From contig NC_073745.1 in assembly GCF_029784135.1 (NCBI RefSeq), positions 281,515,803 to 281,579,802 of the forward strand: a DNA stretch of 64,000 nt, given 5' to 3'. Numbering within the stretch: position 1 is the first letter of the stretch; each line of letters begins with the position of its first letter. This document shows, in pieces, positions 33,609 through 43,792 of this stretch. Under the pieces are notes generated by a model, which worked only from the letters and a program-made list of their open reading frames with translations, was not told where the DNA came from and searched no databases. The DNA is from Toxorhynchites rutilus septentrionalis (taxonomy: Eukaryota; Arthropoda; Insecta; Diptera; Culicidae). The translations under genes and the position numbers were made by a program.

Positions 33609-33805
33609 TTTAGCGTGCAAACTATTATCGGAGCTTTTTGGATAAGGAATGATGTGTTCCGATCGAGTTGCGAACTAAGACTATTGTTTCTTTATTAAAA
33701 TTTCAGTTTCAGTATAAAGGATAGGTTGAATACAATTGGGAAAAGGGGAAATAATTGCTGTATTGTTTTTCATCTTGTCGATCGGATGCTGTGAGTGTAG
33801 CGTCA
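33609..33805 (-). repeat. 5' LTR of the CsRn1-like element
   Basis: 197 bp, offset exactly 5586 bp from the 3' LTR without indels. It presumably carries the promoter and polyadenylation signals. The right target duplication ATAAA is at 33806-33810. Confidence 0.93.
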
Positions 33806-33810
33806 ATAAA

Positions 33811-34607
33811 TGATGCGATGATGCCACATAAATTTGAATTTCTATCAATTTTTAGCCACACAAAAGCTGGCACAGTCAACATTGCATTTGAATCAAGAAT
33901 AAATCAAAACATGGACCAGCCTTCAGAATCATATTTAAGATCGAGCGCATTTGTGTGGAGCTCAGAGAACTGATAATTAGATGACGAATCATTAAAAAAC
34001 CTCATGTTGTCGATAATGTCCATTTAATTTTGTCTCAATTCTCGGCAAAGGTAAAAAGTCTCAAGGTACCGAAACAGGTGGATACGGCGAATGATTTGGG
34101 ACACATGAACTCTGTCAAATTCTCCCTATATGAATTTGTAATTTTAAATCCTGCTTCCCGCTGAACATTTTTCAATTTTTTAAAGTTTTTACTATCTTCA
34201 GAGGTCTTCATGTCAATATTGAGCGCGATCTATTATTTAGTGTTTTTTACAGCGTCATTAAGAAAAAGTAAAAGTGTTTTTGGTCGGTGATTTTTGTATG
34301 AATAATTCTATTGGTCAAAGATATTGTGTGAAATTGTTACATTTGTTGACTCAACTATGTTGAAAACACGGCTGTATAAATGGTATAAAACATTAAAAGA
34401 CGACCGAGAAGAGATAAATGATTCGCCATGCCAGGATCGACAATCCACCTGTTAAACTGATAAAAACATCGACAAAATAAAAGGAATGGTGCTCGAAAAT
34501 TGTTTCTCACGAGACGGCTCGTCATATTTTGGGTTGTAGCATGACTAATGCCAAGAGAACTCAATTTAGAAAGTAGAAGGGGTTGAGCCTACGGGCACGG
34601 ACGGAAG
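33811..34607. other. No recognisable feature
   Basis: AT-rich sequence without coding character. Short frames (72 and 69 codons) are not supported by any resemblance. Confidence 0.5.
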
Positions 34608-35699
34608 TTTGACGTAGGACTGTGATTGTTCAGAACAGTTGTTTTTTTTTATGTGTAATTCTTTTCATTGTTCAGAAATCTGTTAGTTTGAAACTCTAAA
34701 TGGTAGCCCTGAAAAGGGCCGTTTGTAGTATGTACTCATATCCTTCAAACGGTTTGTAACGAACAAAGAAAGACAATAAACTTCTGACAGGAAGTTCAAC
34801 AGTCTAACTGAAAATGATTAATGAATATCAGTGGGACACATAACAGTATGGAATGGTAGATGAAGTACATGTGAAACGGTAAACAAAAAAAAATATATCA
34901 TCATTGATTACATTGAATATGGAATTTATGGGGAAAAAACGAAAAAACAAGTTGAAAATACTCACGGTTTCGTGATATTTTGAGGTAAAATACACATGAA
35001 ATCATGGAATTGCTTTATTTTTAATGGATAGCTATGGAATTGTGATTTATTCCCATTGCCTTATTCTTATTATTAGGCATCGGGAGCAGGAGCTTTTTCG
35101 GAGAAATAATGTTCGTTTGCAGACTATCACTATCAAGTCGTATTGGTTCTACTGCTCAATTCATCATAGAAGGAATTGAGTCATTGAGAATATTAATATT
35201 TCATTTCGTTTCATTTTTGTGATGCGATGTAATGCGGATCTCAATGCCTCCTCCTAATTAATGAACGATCACTGTATGGGTGACACTTTCCTCGTTGTTT
35301 TGATGAAATCTTGCATGAAGTTTGAGTGATGCATGAAATCTTGCATCTGATTATTTTAACAGCTTGCTAATTTGTTAGATAGAATGAATTATTGCACGCA
35401 ATTTTTTGTTACATACAACATTCATAGGAACGAATGAATAATACATGATTTTCCTTCGCATCCGCTCGCAAAACATACCTCTGTTATTTATCAAATTGCT
35501 CACTTGTATTATTATTTCCACTGAGACATCAACAGGCGATAAAAATGCTAAATAAATTTGCCGTCTAATGGTATATATTATAACATGTACCGAAAGAACG
35601 ATTCTGCGTAATATGCATTTGAAAACTCTTAATAAACGTTACATTTTTCGTAGAGTAACCCCCCTATATAGAAATTAAAGACGTAGTCCTACGTCAAAA
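34608..35699. mobile_element. TIR element, TTGACGTAGGACTACG family
   Basis: Right end (35678-35699) reads AAAGACGTAGTCCTACGTCAAA. The left end (34608-34624) has its reverse complement in degenerate form (TTTGACGTAGGACTGTG). About 1.09 kb, non-coding. The terminal motif is shared with 39571-40917, 42516-43488 and 50400-51453, in which GGACTACG is GAACTACG, so this is a sister subfamily with a different interior. Confidence 0.55.
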
Positions 35700-38032
35700 A
35701 ATTGAAAGTATAAAACCTCCTTTCCAGTTGGAACAATACATCAAAAAGTGAAGAAACATTTTAAACTCAAGTTCGTTTCGATAACTTAAACACGAGCTAA
35801 GATGACGATATTATGTGTGGAGGCATTTCTCTATGACATGACATGGTAAATGATATTGAGGATTTTGTTCCTCCCTTGATAATGGCATTCTCTTCAGTCT
35901 CGCTGTTGAATAAAATCCAAGAGACGATGCGTGATGAATATTATCATCATTTCCATGTTTTATCTGAGTGTGTATTTATAATAAATATTTTCTGTGAATG
36001 TCAAATTATACACTATAGAGCATATAAATCCATCGCAAACCCAAAACTCACCTCTTATCAATCGCGGTGATCCATTCCATCGCCATTTTGGCAGCCGGGG
36101 GGTTCCTGTACTCAGCCAACACTGCTGCTGTTCGTTTCCTCTTGCTCTTGACGTTCGGAGTCGAGTTTATTATTGCATTCGCACAACACAACACAACACT
36201 ACGCCAGCAGCGCCATCACCAATTATGGCGATATTAATTATTTTTATGACTTTTTGCAATAAACGTTCACTCCATTTACAATCTCCGTTTCAGGGCACCT
36301 CGGGAGTTTTTATTTGAAAACGGAGGGTACGTTCTGATTACCGGTTTATTTGCTTTTCATCGAATGAGTGCTACCCCTTGGTTGGAAATTAACAAATTTA
36401 CAACGAGTTATTAAATACACATAAATCACATTTATTTGAGCACGTAAGTAGACGATAGTAGACCACTTGTGTTGGTTTTCACTGGTTGTAGGATTTTGAA
36501 CGAGATGAAACTTCCTTCATCAAGTTGGATTTATGCGGTAAGATGATTTCATTTTCACTGTGGTATGTTATCATTGCCACAACTTTTTTTTCTACCTCTA
36601 TTTGCTTTCTCAAATCGCACAGTTTACATTGGTTCATAAATTTTTGGAAGGACCTGCCGTTGAAAAAGATTTTTTCTTCTCCCGTATATTTGTCCACTTT
36701 TCTTCGAGTGGATCTTCTTTGAAGCACCCCTACCCAATCTGACACACGCATAAACTCCCTACTTCTTGCGAAAAAGCCCTCGAAACCCTCACAAAAGAAA
36801 CAAAAAGATAGAATTCACTCTCCCAGGATCAGCTTCCTGGGACACATTTCGGATTCGGGTGGTGTTCGCAATGGTCTGCCGGCCACTTTTCGCACCGTCG
36901 CTAATGAAACCCTCGTAAACGATCTTTGAACGAAGGCTTGAACTCTTCCCGCTAGCCGCTAACCTCACTACATCTTAAACTCTCCTTTCCGAGAGCGAGG
37001 GGGTAAAATGGGGCCTGTTGCGAGTTAATAACAGCATGAAAATATGAAAGCTTTTCGTCCCACACTGCGGCGGTTGGGCGGTTGGGAAGCCTTCTTCATT
37101 CGGTGTGGATTGAAGTTTTGTGCGAGCTGCGAGGATGCTATCCGAGGCGAGCGTGAGCGTGAATAATGCTGGGGTGTTAATATAGTTATATCGGTTAATT
37201 CTAGCCTGTCACGACGTCCAGTCACACAGCTATACACTGGTACGTGTGTGCACTCCCCGGTCTTCCCGGACAGTAGATTATATGTTGTCACTAAGGGTAA
37301 GCAGTATGAAAAAATGAGACAATGAAAATTTATAGCGTTCCACTGCGGCACTCACACTTCAGGACCGGAAGCCTCGGGAAATATGTTCAAATATGGGTGA
37401 TTCACTTTCAATTACACTCGTGGTACCTGTTGGAGAGTGGGCGAGAGAAAGAAGGAAAAGTTTTGATTAATATATGACACCAGGTGGATGTAAATTTTTG
37501 ATAATGGTAAAGTTTTCGTGTGTCCCAAATGATGACACTTTTTGCTCCGTGTGCATCAGGAGGAATATAATCTCTGGATCGAGAGTTAGTTTGGGAAACT
37601 AATAAATCTGCAAAATGTTGAGGACACTGCATTGGATGGCAGTTCTCTCGAGTGGTAAAAAAAGGGCGAACATGGAGAACAGACCTATTTTACTTTTTAG
37701 TTTTAATCTTTCCGTTATTATCATCGGAGCCATAATTAAGATCATGTCTGGTAGCACAGTGGTCATCCCTAGAAACGCTATAAAACCGAATCCCAATCTT
37801 GAAAACACAGAGAACGAAACAGTAGATAGAACATGATTCTATAATTGGAAATTCGGATCTAAACTGTAATCCATCTATCGGAATTCTGTAATTCGTGTAA
37901 TTGTAATTTGTGGATCTAAAACATGAGTCTACGTGAGAGTCTACACAAAAAATGAGAACACAAGATATTCTATTCTGCGTCAACTTTTATTGATGCAATG
38001 TTTATTGAGAAATCTTACGGCATATTAGCTGG
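35700..38032. other. Gene-free stretch of mixed composition
   Basis: No gene supported. 36.05-36.3 and 36.8-37.4 kb are GC-richer with several overlapping open frames of 60-110 codons on both strands and no recognisable motif. They may be unique host non-coding DNA. No obvious repeat copies were seen inside the window. Confidence 0.45.
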
Positions 38033-38660
38033 GAGCACTCTCCCTTTGTGTTGTATGCTGAGCTTGAGACGTTTCTCAGAAGAATCACATCTCGTTCCAG
38101 ATCTTGGAAATGAGCTTCTTAAATTGGTCCCCGTGAACTTTATGTTTGCTCAGCTTGGTCAGAATGTACAACCATACATAAAAGACCAGGTGATTAAAGC
38201 CCGGGGAGCTGAAAGGGCACAGAATCTTATCGAGAAAACCTGTCAAAGAATTACTCATCAGAATACACGAACTCCGGACCTGCGTGCCGCGAAAGTATCA
38301 GTTTGGCTCTGTCCAGCCTCTTCTTCGTTGTAGCCTTCGTTACCCCGTGAACCTTTCGTTTCTTGTACGGCTTGTATCCCAGGTCCTTCATCATAATTGT
38401 GAGGGCTGTCTCGATCGACGGTTTCTGTTTCTGCGGTTTTCCGGACCGAGCGGTTCATTTTTCGACGAACCCGCTCTCTCACCACCTTGATGGCTGCTGG
38501 CGTCCTCACCGAACGCGGCCACCCGGATCTCGCACCGTCCTTGGCCAAGCCCGTCGCCCGGTACCGACGGATGATGGTATAGATGAAGGACCTAATCACG
38601 AACGAGACACGAAAGCTGACACCAATACCAATACACAGAATGCACATGGTGCGCACCTAC
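38033..38660 (-). pseudogene. Tc1/mariner-type transposase relic with internal deletion
   Basis: Minus strand from 38600: IYTIIRRYRATGLAKDGARS then RTPAAIKVVRERVRRKMNRS, the second helix-turn-helix/linker of Tc1/mariner transposases. A frameshift follows, then ALTIMMKDLGYKPYKKRKVH and FVYSDE (first catalytic Asp). A deletion removes the region with the second Asp. The tail has SSPGFNHLVFYVWLYI, corresponding to the PDLNPLDF.VW motif of mariner/maT-like enzymes, and DQFKKLISKIWNEM near 38100. Non-functional. Confidence 0.75.
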
Positions 38661-38689
38661 ACAACGATGAAAAGTTGTATTCGAACTTA

Positions 38690-38850
38690 ATGAACACCCT
38701 GTATGCAGGGTTAAAAGGGTTACAGAATAATCTGTATTTCTACAAATTTTTTAGACTTTTAGAAACCAAGAATCTGTAGACACAGATTACAGAATTTTTG
38801 GGTTTCATTCAGAATATACAAATTTCTTTGATATAACGTTTCAATATTGG
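38690..38850. repeat. AATCTGTA-rich repeat (also at 50165-50290)
   Basis: Shares AATCTGTATTT(C)TACA, TCTGTA(G/T)(A/C)ACAGATT and AAGAATCTGTAG-type segments with 50165-50290, mostly in inverted orientation. The related phrase AATCTGTAC fills the hAT MITE at 56.8 kb, but that may be convergent low complexity. Confidence 0.45.
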
Positions 38851-39333
38851 GGGTCTCCGTTGCCACATTGTTTGCTCGTTCGCTTAGTAAGCGATCGATC
38901 GTGAGTTCAAAACTCAGGGCCCTCATTGACCATCTTTGTGGTGTTACAGAATAGCTACGTCCACGCAACAATCATCAGCGATGGAGATCGATTCACGGTC
39001 GAAATAAGATCGATTCATCCATACAACTGCTCTGCTCTGCAAGACACATCGGGCTGCTGTTCTATAAATAACTCAACAATGATCAATCAACTGTCTCCGC
39101 TGTCTGGTGGTCCAACTGGATAATGGAAGAACAGAAAGAATACTCTTACGCCTAATTGGCTACTGTGTGAATGTACCATATGTAATGGTATAGAAGGAAT
39201 ACTGGCGAATGGCAACTGTGTAATGTGCTAATTATAGATATGATAACCATGTGACATGTACACGATTAAAATTCGGCTCTGTTACAGCTAAAATGCTAAT
39301 GAGCCTCAAATAAATGAATGGGATAAAAAAAAA
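38851..39333 (+). mobile_element. tRNA-related SINE, nearly complete copy
   Basis: Starts GGGTCTCCGTTGCCACATTG. A tRNA-like B box GAGTTCAAAACTC lies about 60 bases in. The body includes TACGTCCACGCAACAATCAT and AGAATACTCTTACGCCTAA, and the 3' end has AAAATGCTAATGAGCCT followed by AAATAAATGAATGGGATAA and an A run. Partial copies at 39361-39486 and 40928-41150 and reversed bits at 48462-48560 define the family. The A box is weak, so the tRNA origin is inferred mainly from the B box and layout. Confidence 0.6.
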
Positions 39334-39360
39334 CTTCCAATAATAGTTGCAGGGGGGGGG

Positions 39361-39486
39361 GCTCTTCGTAGCCACATTGGTTGCGCGTTCGCATACTAAG
39401 CGATCGATCGTGAGTTCAAAAATCAGGGCCCACAAATTACCATCTTTGTTCTGTTATAGAATAATTACGTCCACGCAACAATCATC
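39361..39486 (+). mobile_element. SINE copy, 5' part
   Basis: Repeats the first ~125 bp of the SINE at 38851 (GTAGCCACATTGGTTGCGCG, GCGATCGATCGTGAGTTCAAA, TTACGTCCACGCAACAATCA) and stops abruptly. A G run of nine bases precedes it. Confidence 0.6.
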
Positions 39487-39570
39487 ATGCAAGCTCTGTT
39501 AAAGAGGAAGCTCTATTTGCACCAAGAAAAAAAAATTATAGGAGGTTGTGTCCAAGATACGATCGCATTG

Positions 39571-40917
39571 TTGACGTAGAACTACGCTGTTATTTTATAG
39601 AAGTGCTTATTTATACCTTCGGATATTATTCTATAATGCTGTGAAATTTTAGAAACAACTGCTTAGTAGAATAATCTCTGAAATTGATTTTTCATTGTAG
39701 AATCAGTTGACGATAATTGATTGATGACTCATTCTTGCCCTCGCAAAACAACACACTAGCTGATCGTATTTCGGAATTTATTTCATGTCAATGCATTGAT
39801 AATTTACCTCGAACGCTATTCCGGTGACCTTTTTCGCAATTGACATAGACTCGGCTACAGTCGATTATATACATGTTGCACCAGTACCATTATTCCACAT
39901 CTCATAACTACATCAATATATCTTTGGCACCGCATAGAAACAAAAACAATGACAACACTTACAAGTATCAAATATCATGCTACATGTTATTTAGTATTGC
40001 CTCAAAAGAATCGCACCTCTAGGCATCGTTCGTACAACGTAAACCAAGCGTCAAACAAGCGTTCGCCATAACATGCATACAGAGCCATACATTGGTTAGC
40101 TTGATTTTGGTTGCTGCCTGGGTAACGACGTTTACATTTTCGACGGGCGCGCCAAAATCGCCTACTTTGCTGTTGTTTGATGCGGTGTCACACTCGCGAA
40201 GGCTCGGTTCAGTGTGAGCGCTTTCCACTGCACCAACATCGCGTGCATCATTAGATGCTGCTTGCCTCGAAATTTTATTGCCCCTGGCAATGCGTTCGTT
40301 TTTTGCAGGGCTCGAGCCTGCCTTGCTCTTCTTCTTGCTCATCACACATTACGCGAAGCGTCTAATTTATGACGCGGAAAGAAAAACACACGATACGAAT
40401 AACGCGAAAAACGAACAGAAAAACCAAACGACGATATCCAAGTTGGATTACCACTGGTGGGGTCCAATCTTAGATCGAAGCGCAGCGAAAGCAAAGTGAA
40501 CTGAATTGCTCAACAGTCCGATGCCAAATGAAAGTTTGCCTCAGCGAGATCCACTGTTTATAGTATTCCCCTTCATTCTTCTATTTTTCCTTTGTTCACG
40601 GGGACTTTTAATCCTACGATTTCCCCTCCGTTGGTCGTCGATAAGTTGCTCGTTATTGACAGCTCTGTTCGGGAAAGCACACAAATGGACAGAACAAATG
40701 TATGGGAAAATGGAAATGCTTAAATTTTTCATGAATTTTAACCATTTACAATCCAGGCGATTATAATGTATAGCAAATTAAACAAATCTTACTTAATCTT
40801 ATGTAAATCGTCAAAATCCGTTAACGACAAAAAAGTTATTAACGTTAACTTTATTTCATAAAAACGTGACCTGTTTTCTGATTTGGCACCCTTAATGAAA
40901 GACGTAGTTCTACGTCA
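39571..40917 (+). mobile_element. TIR element, TTGACGTAGAACTACG family, composite copy
   Basis: Left terminus TTGACGTAGAACTACGCTGT at 39571 and right terminus GAAAGACGTAGTTCTACGTC at 40897-40916. The left ~190 bp and the right ~410 bp match the copies at 50400-51453 and, inverted, 42516-43488. The middle (about 39760-40500) does not and holds an unrelated segment with a 108-codon minus-strand frame. The outer flank GGTTGTGTCCAAGA...CGCATTG is also shared between copies, so the true border may lie slightly outside the motif. Confidence 0.65.
40019..40345 (-). CDS. Unrecognised 108-codon frame, possibly a retroelement ORF 5' end
   Basis: MMSKKKSKAGSSPAKNERIA opens a charged, non-repetitive sequence (SRQAASNDARDVGAVESAHT, then VNVVTQAATKIKLTNVWLCM) that ends in a cysteine-containing tail and stop. 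Composition is more protein-like than the surrounding AT-rich frames. A lysine-rich, low-complexity N-terminus is common for retroelement gag/ORF1 proteins, and the 150 bp upstream are also atypical for the neighbourhood. It sits inside a TIR element where sibling copies have different sequence, so it arrived as an insert. I do not recognise a family. It could be a truncated gag or a non-coding coincidence. Confidence 0.3.
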   Translation of the reverse strand: MMSKKKSKAGSSPAKNERIARGNKISRQAASNDARDVGAVESAHTEPSLRECDTASNNSKVGDFGAPVENVNVVTQAATKIKLTNVWLCMHVMANACLTLGLRCTNDA

Positions 40918-40927
40918 AAAACATTGG

Positions 40928-41150
40928 GTTGTTGGGCTATTAATAACACAACAATGATCATATCAACGTCTCCGCTGTCCGGTCTGCTAAACAATGAAAG
41001 AACAGAAGGAATACTCTTACGCCTAAAAACGGCTACTGTGTAATTTACATTTTATAGAAACCATATAACAAGTGAACGAATAAAACTAGGCTCTGTCACA
41101 GCTAAAATGCTAATGAGCCTAAATAAATGTACAAATGAGATAAAAAAATA
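40928..41150 (+). mobile_element. SINE copy, 3' part
   Basis: Matches 39063-39333: ATAACACAACAATGATCA, GTCTCCGCTGTCCGG, GGAATACTCTTACGCCTAA, GGCTCTGTCACAGCTAAAAT, AATGAGCCTAAATAAATG and an A-rich end. Directly follows the right end of the TIR element at 40917. Confidence 0.65.
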
Positions 41151-42515
41151 ATAGTTATGGCTTGATGTTAATAATATTTTTTTCCATCTCACCTATTTTT
41201 TTCATATAGCCTTTGAATCTGTTTAATTCTAATGCAGTCGTCTGCGTTATCGGTTAGCGTTACAATAAAAAAATAACACTGTCTATGTTTTTCTTACTAA
41301 AACACAGAGAATGCAAATATCAAAAGTGTGCTCATACTGTCGTTGAACTACTTTTTTTTAAGAAATGAAAATATCTGAAACAACCATCGAGACGTTTTGA
41401 CGCAAAATTAAGTCGTTTTCGGGAGCATATGGGTAGTCCTTATAAAAAAAATTGTATATCGCGCCACGAAAATTGTCAAATTTAGGATGCTTTATGCTCA
41501 AACATTTTATGATAGATTCATGATGTTTTTGCGCCAATCTATGAACACTTTCTGATATTCTATTACAAAACAATTACAAAATTCCCCGTAGTTAATTCGA
41601 TAGAATAGTGTTGAAAATAGGGTTCCTAATTTCCCAGATATTTTGCATGGCGTTTCCCTAACACGGTCTAGAAAATCGGTCTACTACGTATTAGGAAAAC
41701 ACTTTGCGGTTCTGGACGTTTATACTTATCTTTCGGACAGCTCAGAACGAAAAAAAGGAATTTCCTTAGTTCAAGAAATATGATGAATTCGCCCGCAAAA
41801 AAGGGTTCTCACTGGAATACGTCGTTAAACATAGAAAGATGTAACTAGGGACCGGAATCATAAAATGGTGCGAAATTTGAATCGACTAGATGACCAAATC
41901 TATTTTACGGTTTTTTTACTTTCGATATTTTATGCATATTTTTATCAGTAACCCCTTTTAATTCAACAAATTTATAGTGATACGGTATCGGACTTTTCAA
42001 TATGGAGATATGATTCTTCCAAAATTTAAGAAATTTCTTTGCGGAATCGTGTCTATTTGAGGAAAGTAATATGAAAAATGGAAATTATTCACGATTCTAC
42101 ATAATTCTACGTGAAAATAATATTTTATCCTAGGGCCAATCGTTCTCGAAATATGATAATTTCTATATAATGAACTTGATGGTATGTAAACAAGCATGCC
42201 CTGGTAACTGAATAAACTTCCATTACACATCAAAAAACATTGTATTTTTACTATAGTGTATATGCTTGCTGGTTTTACGTGAAGACAATCAACATTGTCT
42301 AATCCTAATCAGTAATAACTATGATACTAAAGCTAAAATTATGCTTCAAAATTAGATTTATAAATTTAATACAAATTTCAATACATATTTTTTGAGATAA
42401 AACTAAGACAAAAAAAAAATTTCAGACCGAAAACACAGATTTTGTTATGGCAACTCTGCCTATAAGTACATAAATTCTTGATTATTTGCTACTATTGACT
42501 ATTTTTTGACGTAGA
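41151..42515. other. Gene-free spacer with a transposon empty-site match
   Basis: AT-rich, no gene. 41155-41245 resembles, in reverse, the two flanks of the DD37E copy at 48822-50109 (TTATGGCTTGATGTTAATAA... and ATAGCCTTTGAATCTG), joined here without the transposon, so it represents an uninterrupted version of that target. The rest shows nothing. Confidence 0.5.
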
Positions 42516-43488
42516 ACTACGTCTTTCATTAAGGGTGCCAAATCAGAAAAAAAAGGTCACGTTTTTATGAAATAAAGTTAACCTTAATAACTATTTTTGC
42601 CCGGAACTGATTTTGACGATTTACATACCAAACAAATCGGTAATTTCCTAATATTTGTTTGATATGCTATACATTACAATCCTCTGGTGTGTAAATGGTT
42701 AAAATTCTTGAAAACTATAAGCGTTTCCATTTTCCCATACATTTGTTCTACTGATTTGTGAGCTTTTCTACCCGTGCCTTCAATAACTTATCGACGAGCA
42801 ACGAAGGGAAAATCGTAAGATTTAAACTCTCCGTGAACAAAGGAAAAGAAGAAGAACGAAGGGAAATATTTGCCTAGAGTATAAAAAGTGGATATCGCTG
42901 AGGCAAACTTTCGTGAGGACACCGACTGAACAACATCGTTGCTGGGCGAGGATGCAGGGATCGAATGCCTTTCTCAAGGCAATGGGGTAATAAATACGAG
43001 GAAAAAGTAAAGTTTTCCTTTTTGAAGGTTAGAAACGAATAAACTGAAGAAGTTTAAAATCTTTTTAATTCAACAAGCAAGAAAGGAAGGCAAATCTCAA
43101 TCAATATTCATTAATATCGCTTGTTCGTCCTTGTTTTGCGTCATCACATGTCTTCGTTTCGGATTGAGCTGTGGACGCGACCAAATCACTCACTCGCTGA
43201 TGTCTCTGCAATCATTACATCAAACTGACACCATTGCATTAAGGTTCTGAGCAACACAATTGTGTGGAAAATCATCAAGCTAGGCTATCGTCAGCTCACC
43301 AAGAAAATGAATGTTCTGGAATTTTGTCTGTGATTTGGTTTCACATGACGGTAGCAAAACTCTATCCACAAAGGATGGTAGCTAAGCTGATTTAGACCGG
43401 CGATATTAACAGAAAGGGCTTCTGTAAAATAATATCCGCAGTTATAGACAAGCGACTTGAAATAAACTATAGCGTAATTCTACATCAA
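42516..43488 (-). mobile_element. TIR element, TTGACGTAGAACTACG family, inverted copy
   Basis: Begins (plus strand) TTGACGTAGAACTACGTCTT and ends with the degenerate AGCGTAATTCTACATCAA. Over its whole length it is the reverse complement of 50400-51453 (for example GTCATCACATGTCTTCG, CTATCGTCAGCTCACC, AATATCCGCAGTTATA). 973 bp, non-coding. Together with the copy at 39571-40917 it forms a large inverted repeat with arms of about 410 bp. Confidence 0.7.
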
Positions 43489-43569
43489 CAATGCGGTCGT
43501 GTCTTGGACACAACTTTGTATATTTTTTTCTTATTTTGTTACTTAGTTCGGTCTGACTGAAAACCGACC

Positions 43570-43792
43570 ATATGTATTCCATGTAATGGCGTAACTTATT
43601 TTTTGCAAGTAATCAAAGATCCTTGAACGTGAATTATGTCTGAGAATAGTTTCATATTGTAATGAAGTAGAAGTATTAGGAAATTTATTTATAGATTTAT
43701 TAAGTAAGGGTCAAGACAATGTGACAATGTTCGAAAGTATTCATATAAAAAAAATCAATCTTGGGCGAGATGAAGTTCGCCGGATCAGATAG
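43570..43792 (+). mobile_element. Helitron 3' fragment
   Basis: Matches the 3' part of the Helitron at 53475-54484 (TATGTATTCCATGTAATGG, TTGCAAGT, ATCCTTGAACGTGAATT) and ends TGGGCGAGATGAAGTTCGCC then GGATCAGATAG before T, a mutated CTAG terminus. Confidence 0.65.

Larger units (their letters stand above)
28023..33805 (-). mobile_element. CsRn1-like Ty3/gypsy LTR retrotransposon, full length
   Basis: Two direct repeats of 197 bp (28023-28219 and 33609-33805) differ at two positions, and the element is flanked by ATAAA on both sides. On the minus strand the order is 5' LTR, primer site complementary to tRNA-Trp, gag, protease, reverse transcriptase, RNase H, integrase, polypurine tract, 3' LTR. 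A CHCC-type (not CCHC) zinc motif in gag together with a tRNA-Trp primer site are hallmarks described for the CsRn1 clade. A DD37E transposon (32179-33476) is nested in the gag region. All reading frames carry frameshifts or stops, so this copy is defective although its LTRs are about 99% identical. Confidence 0.9.
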
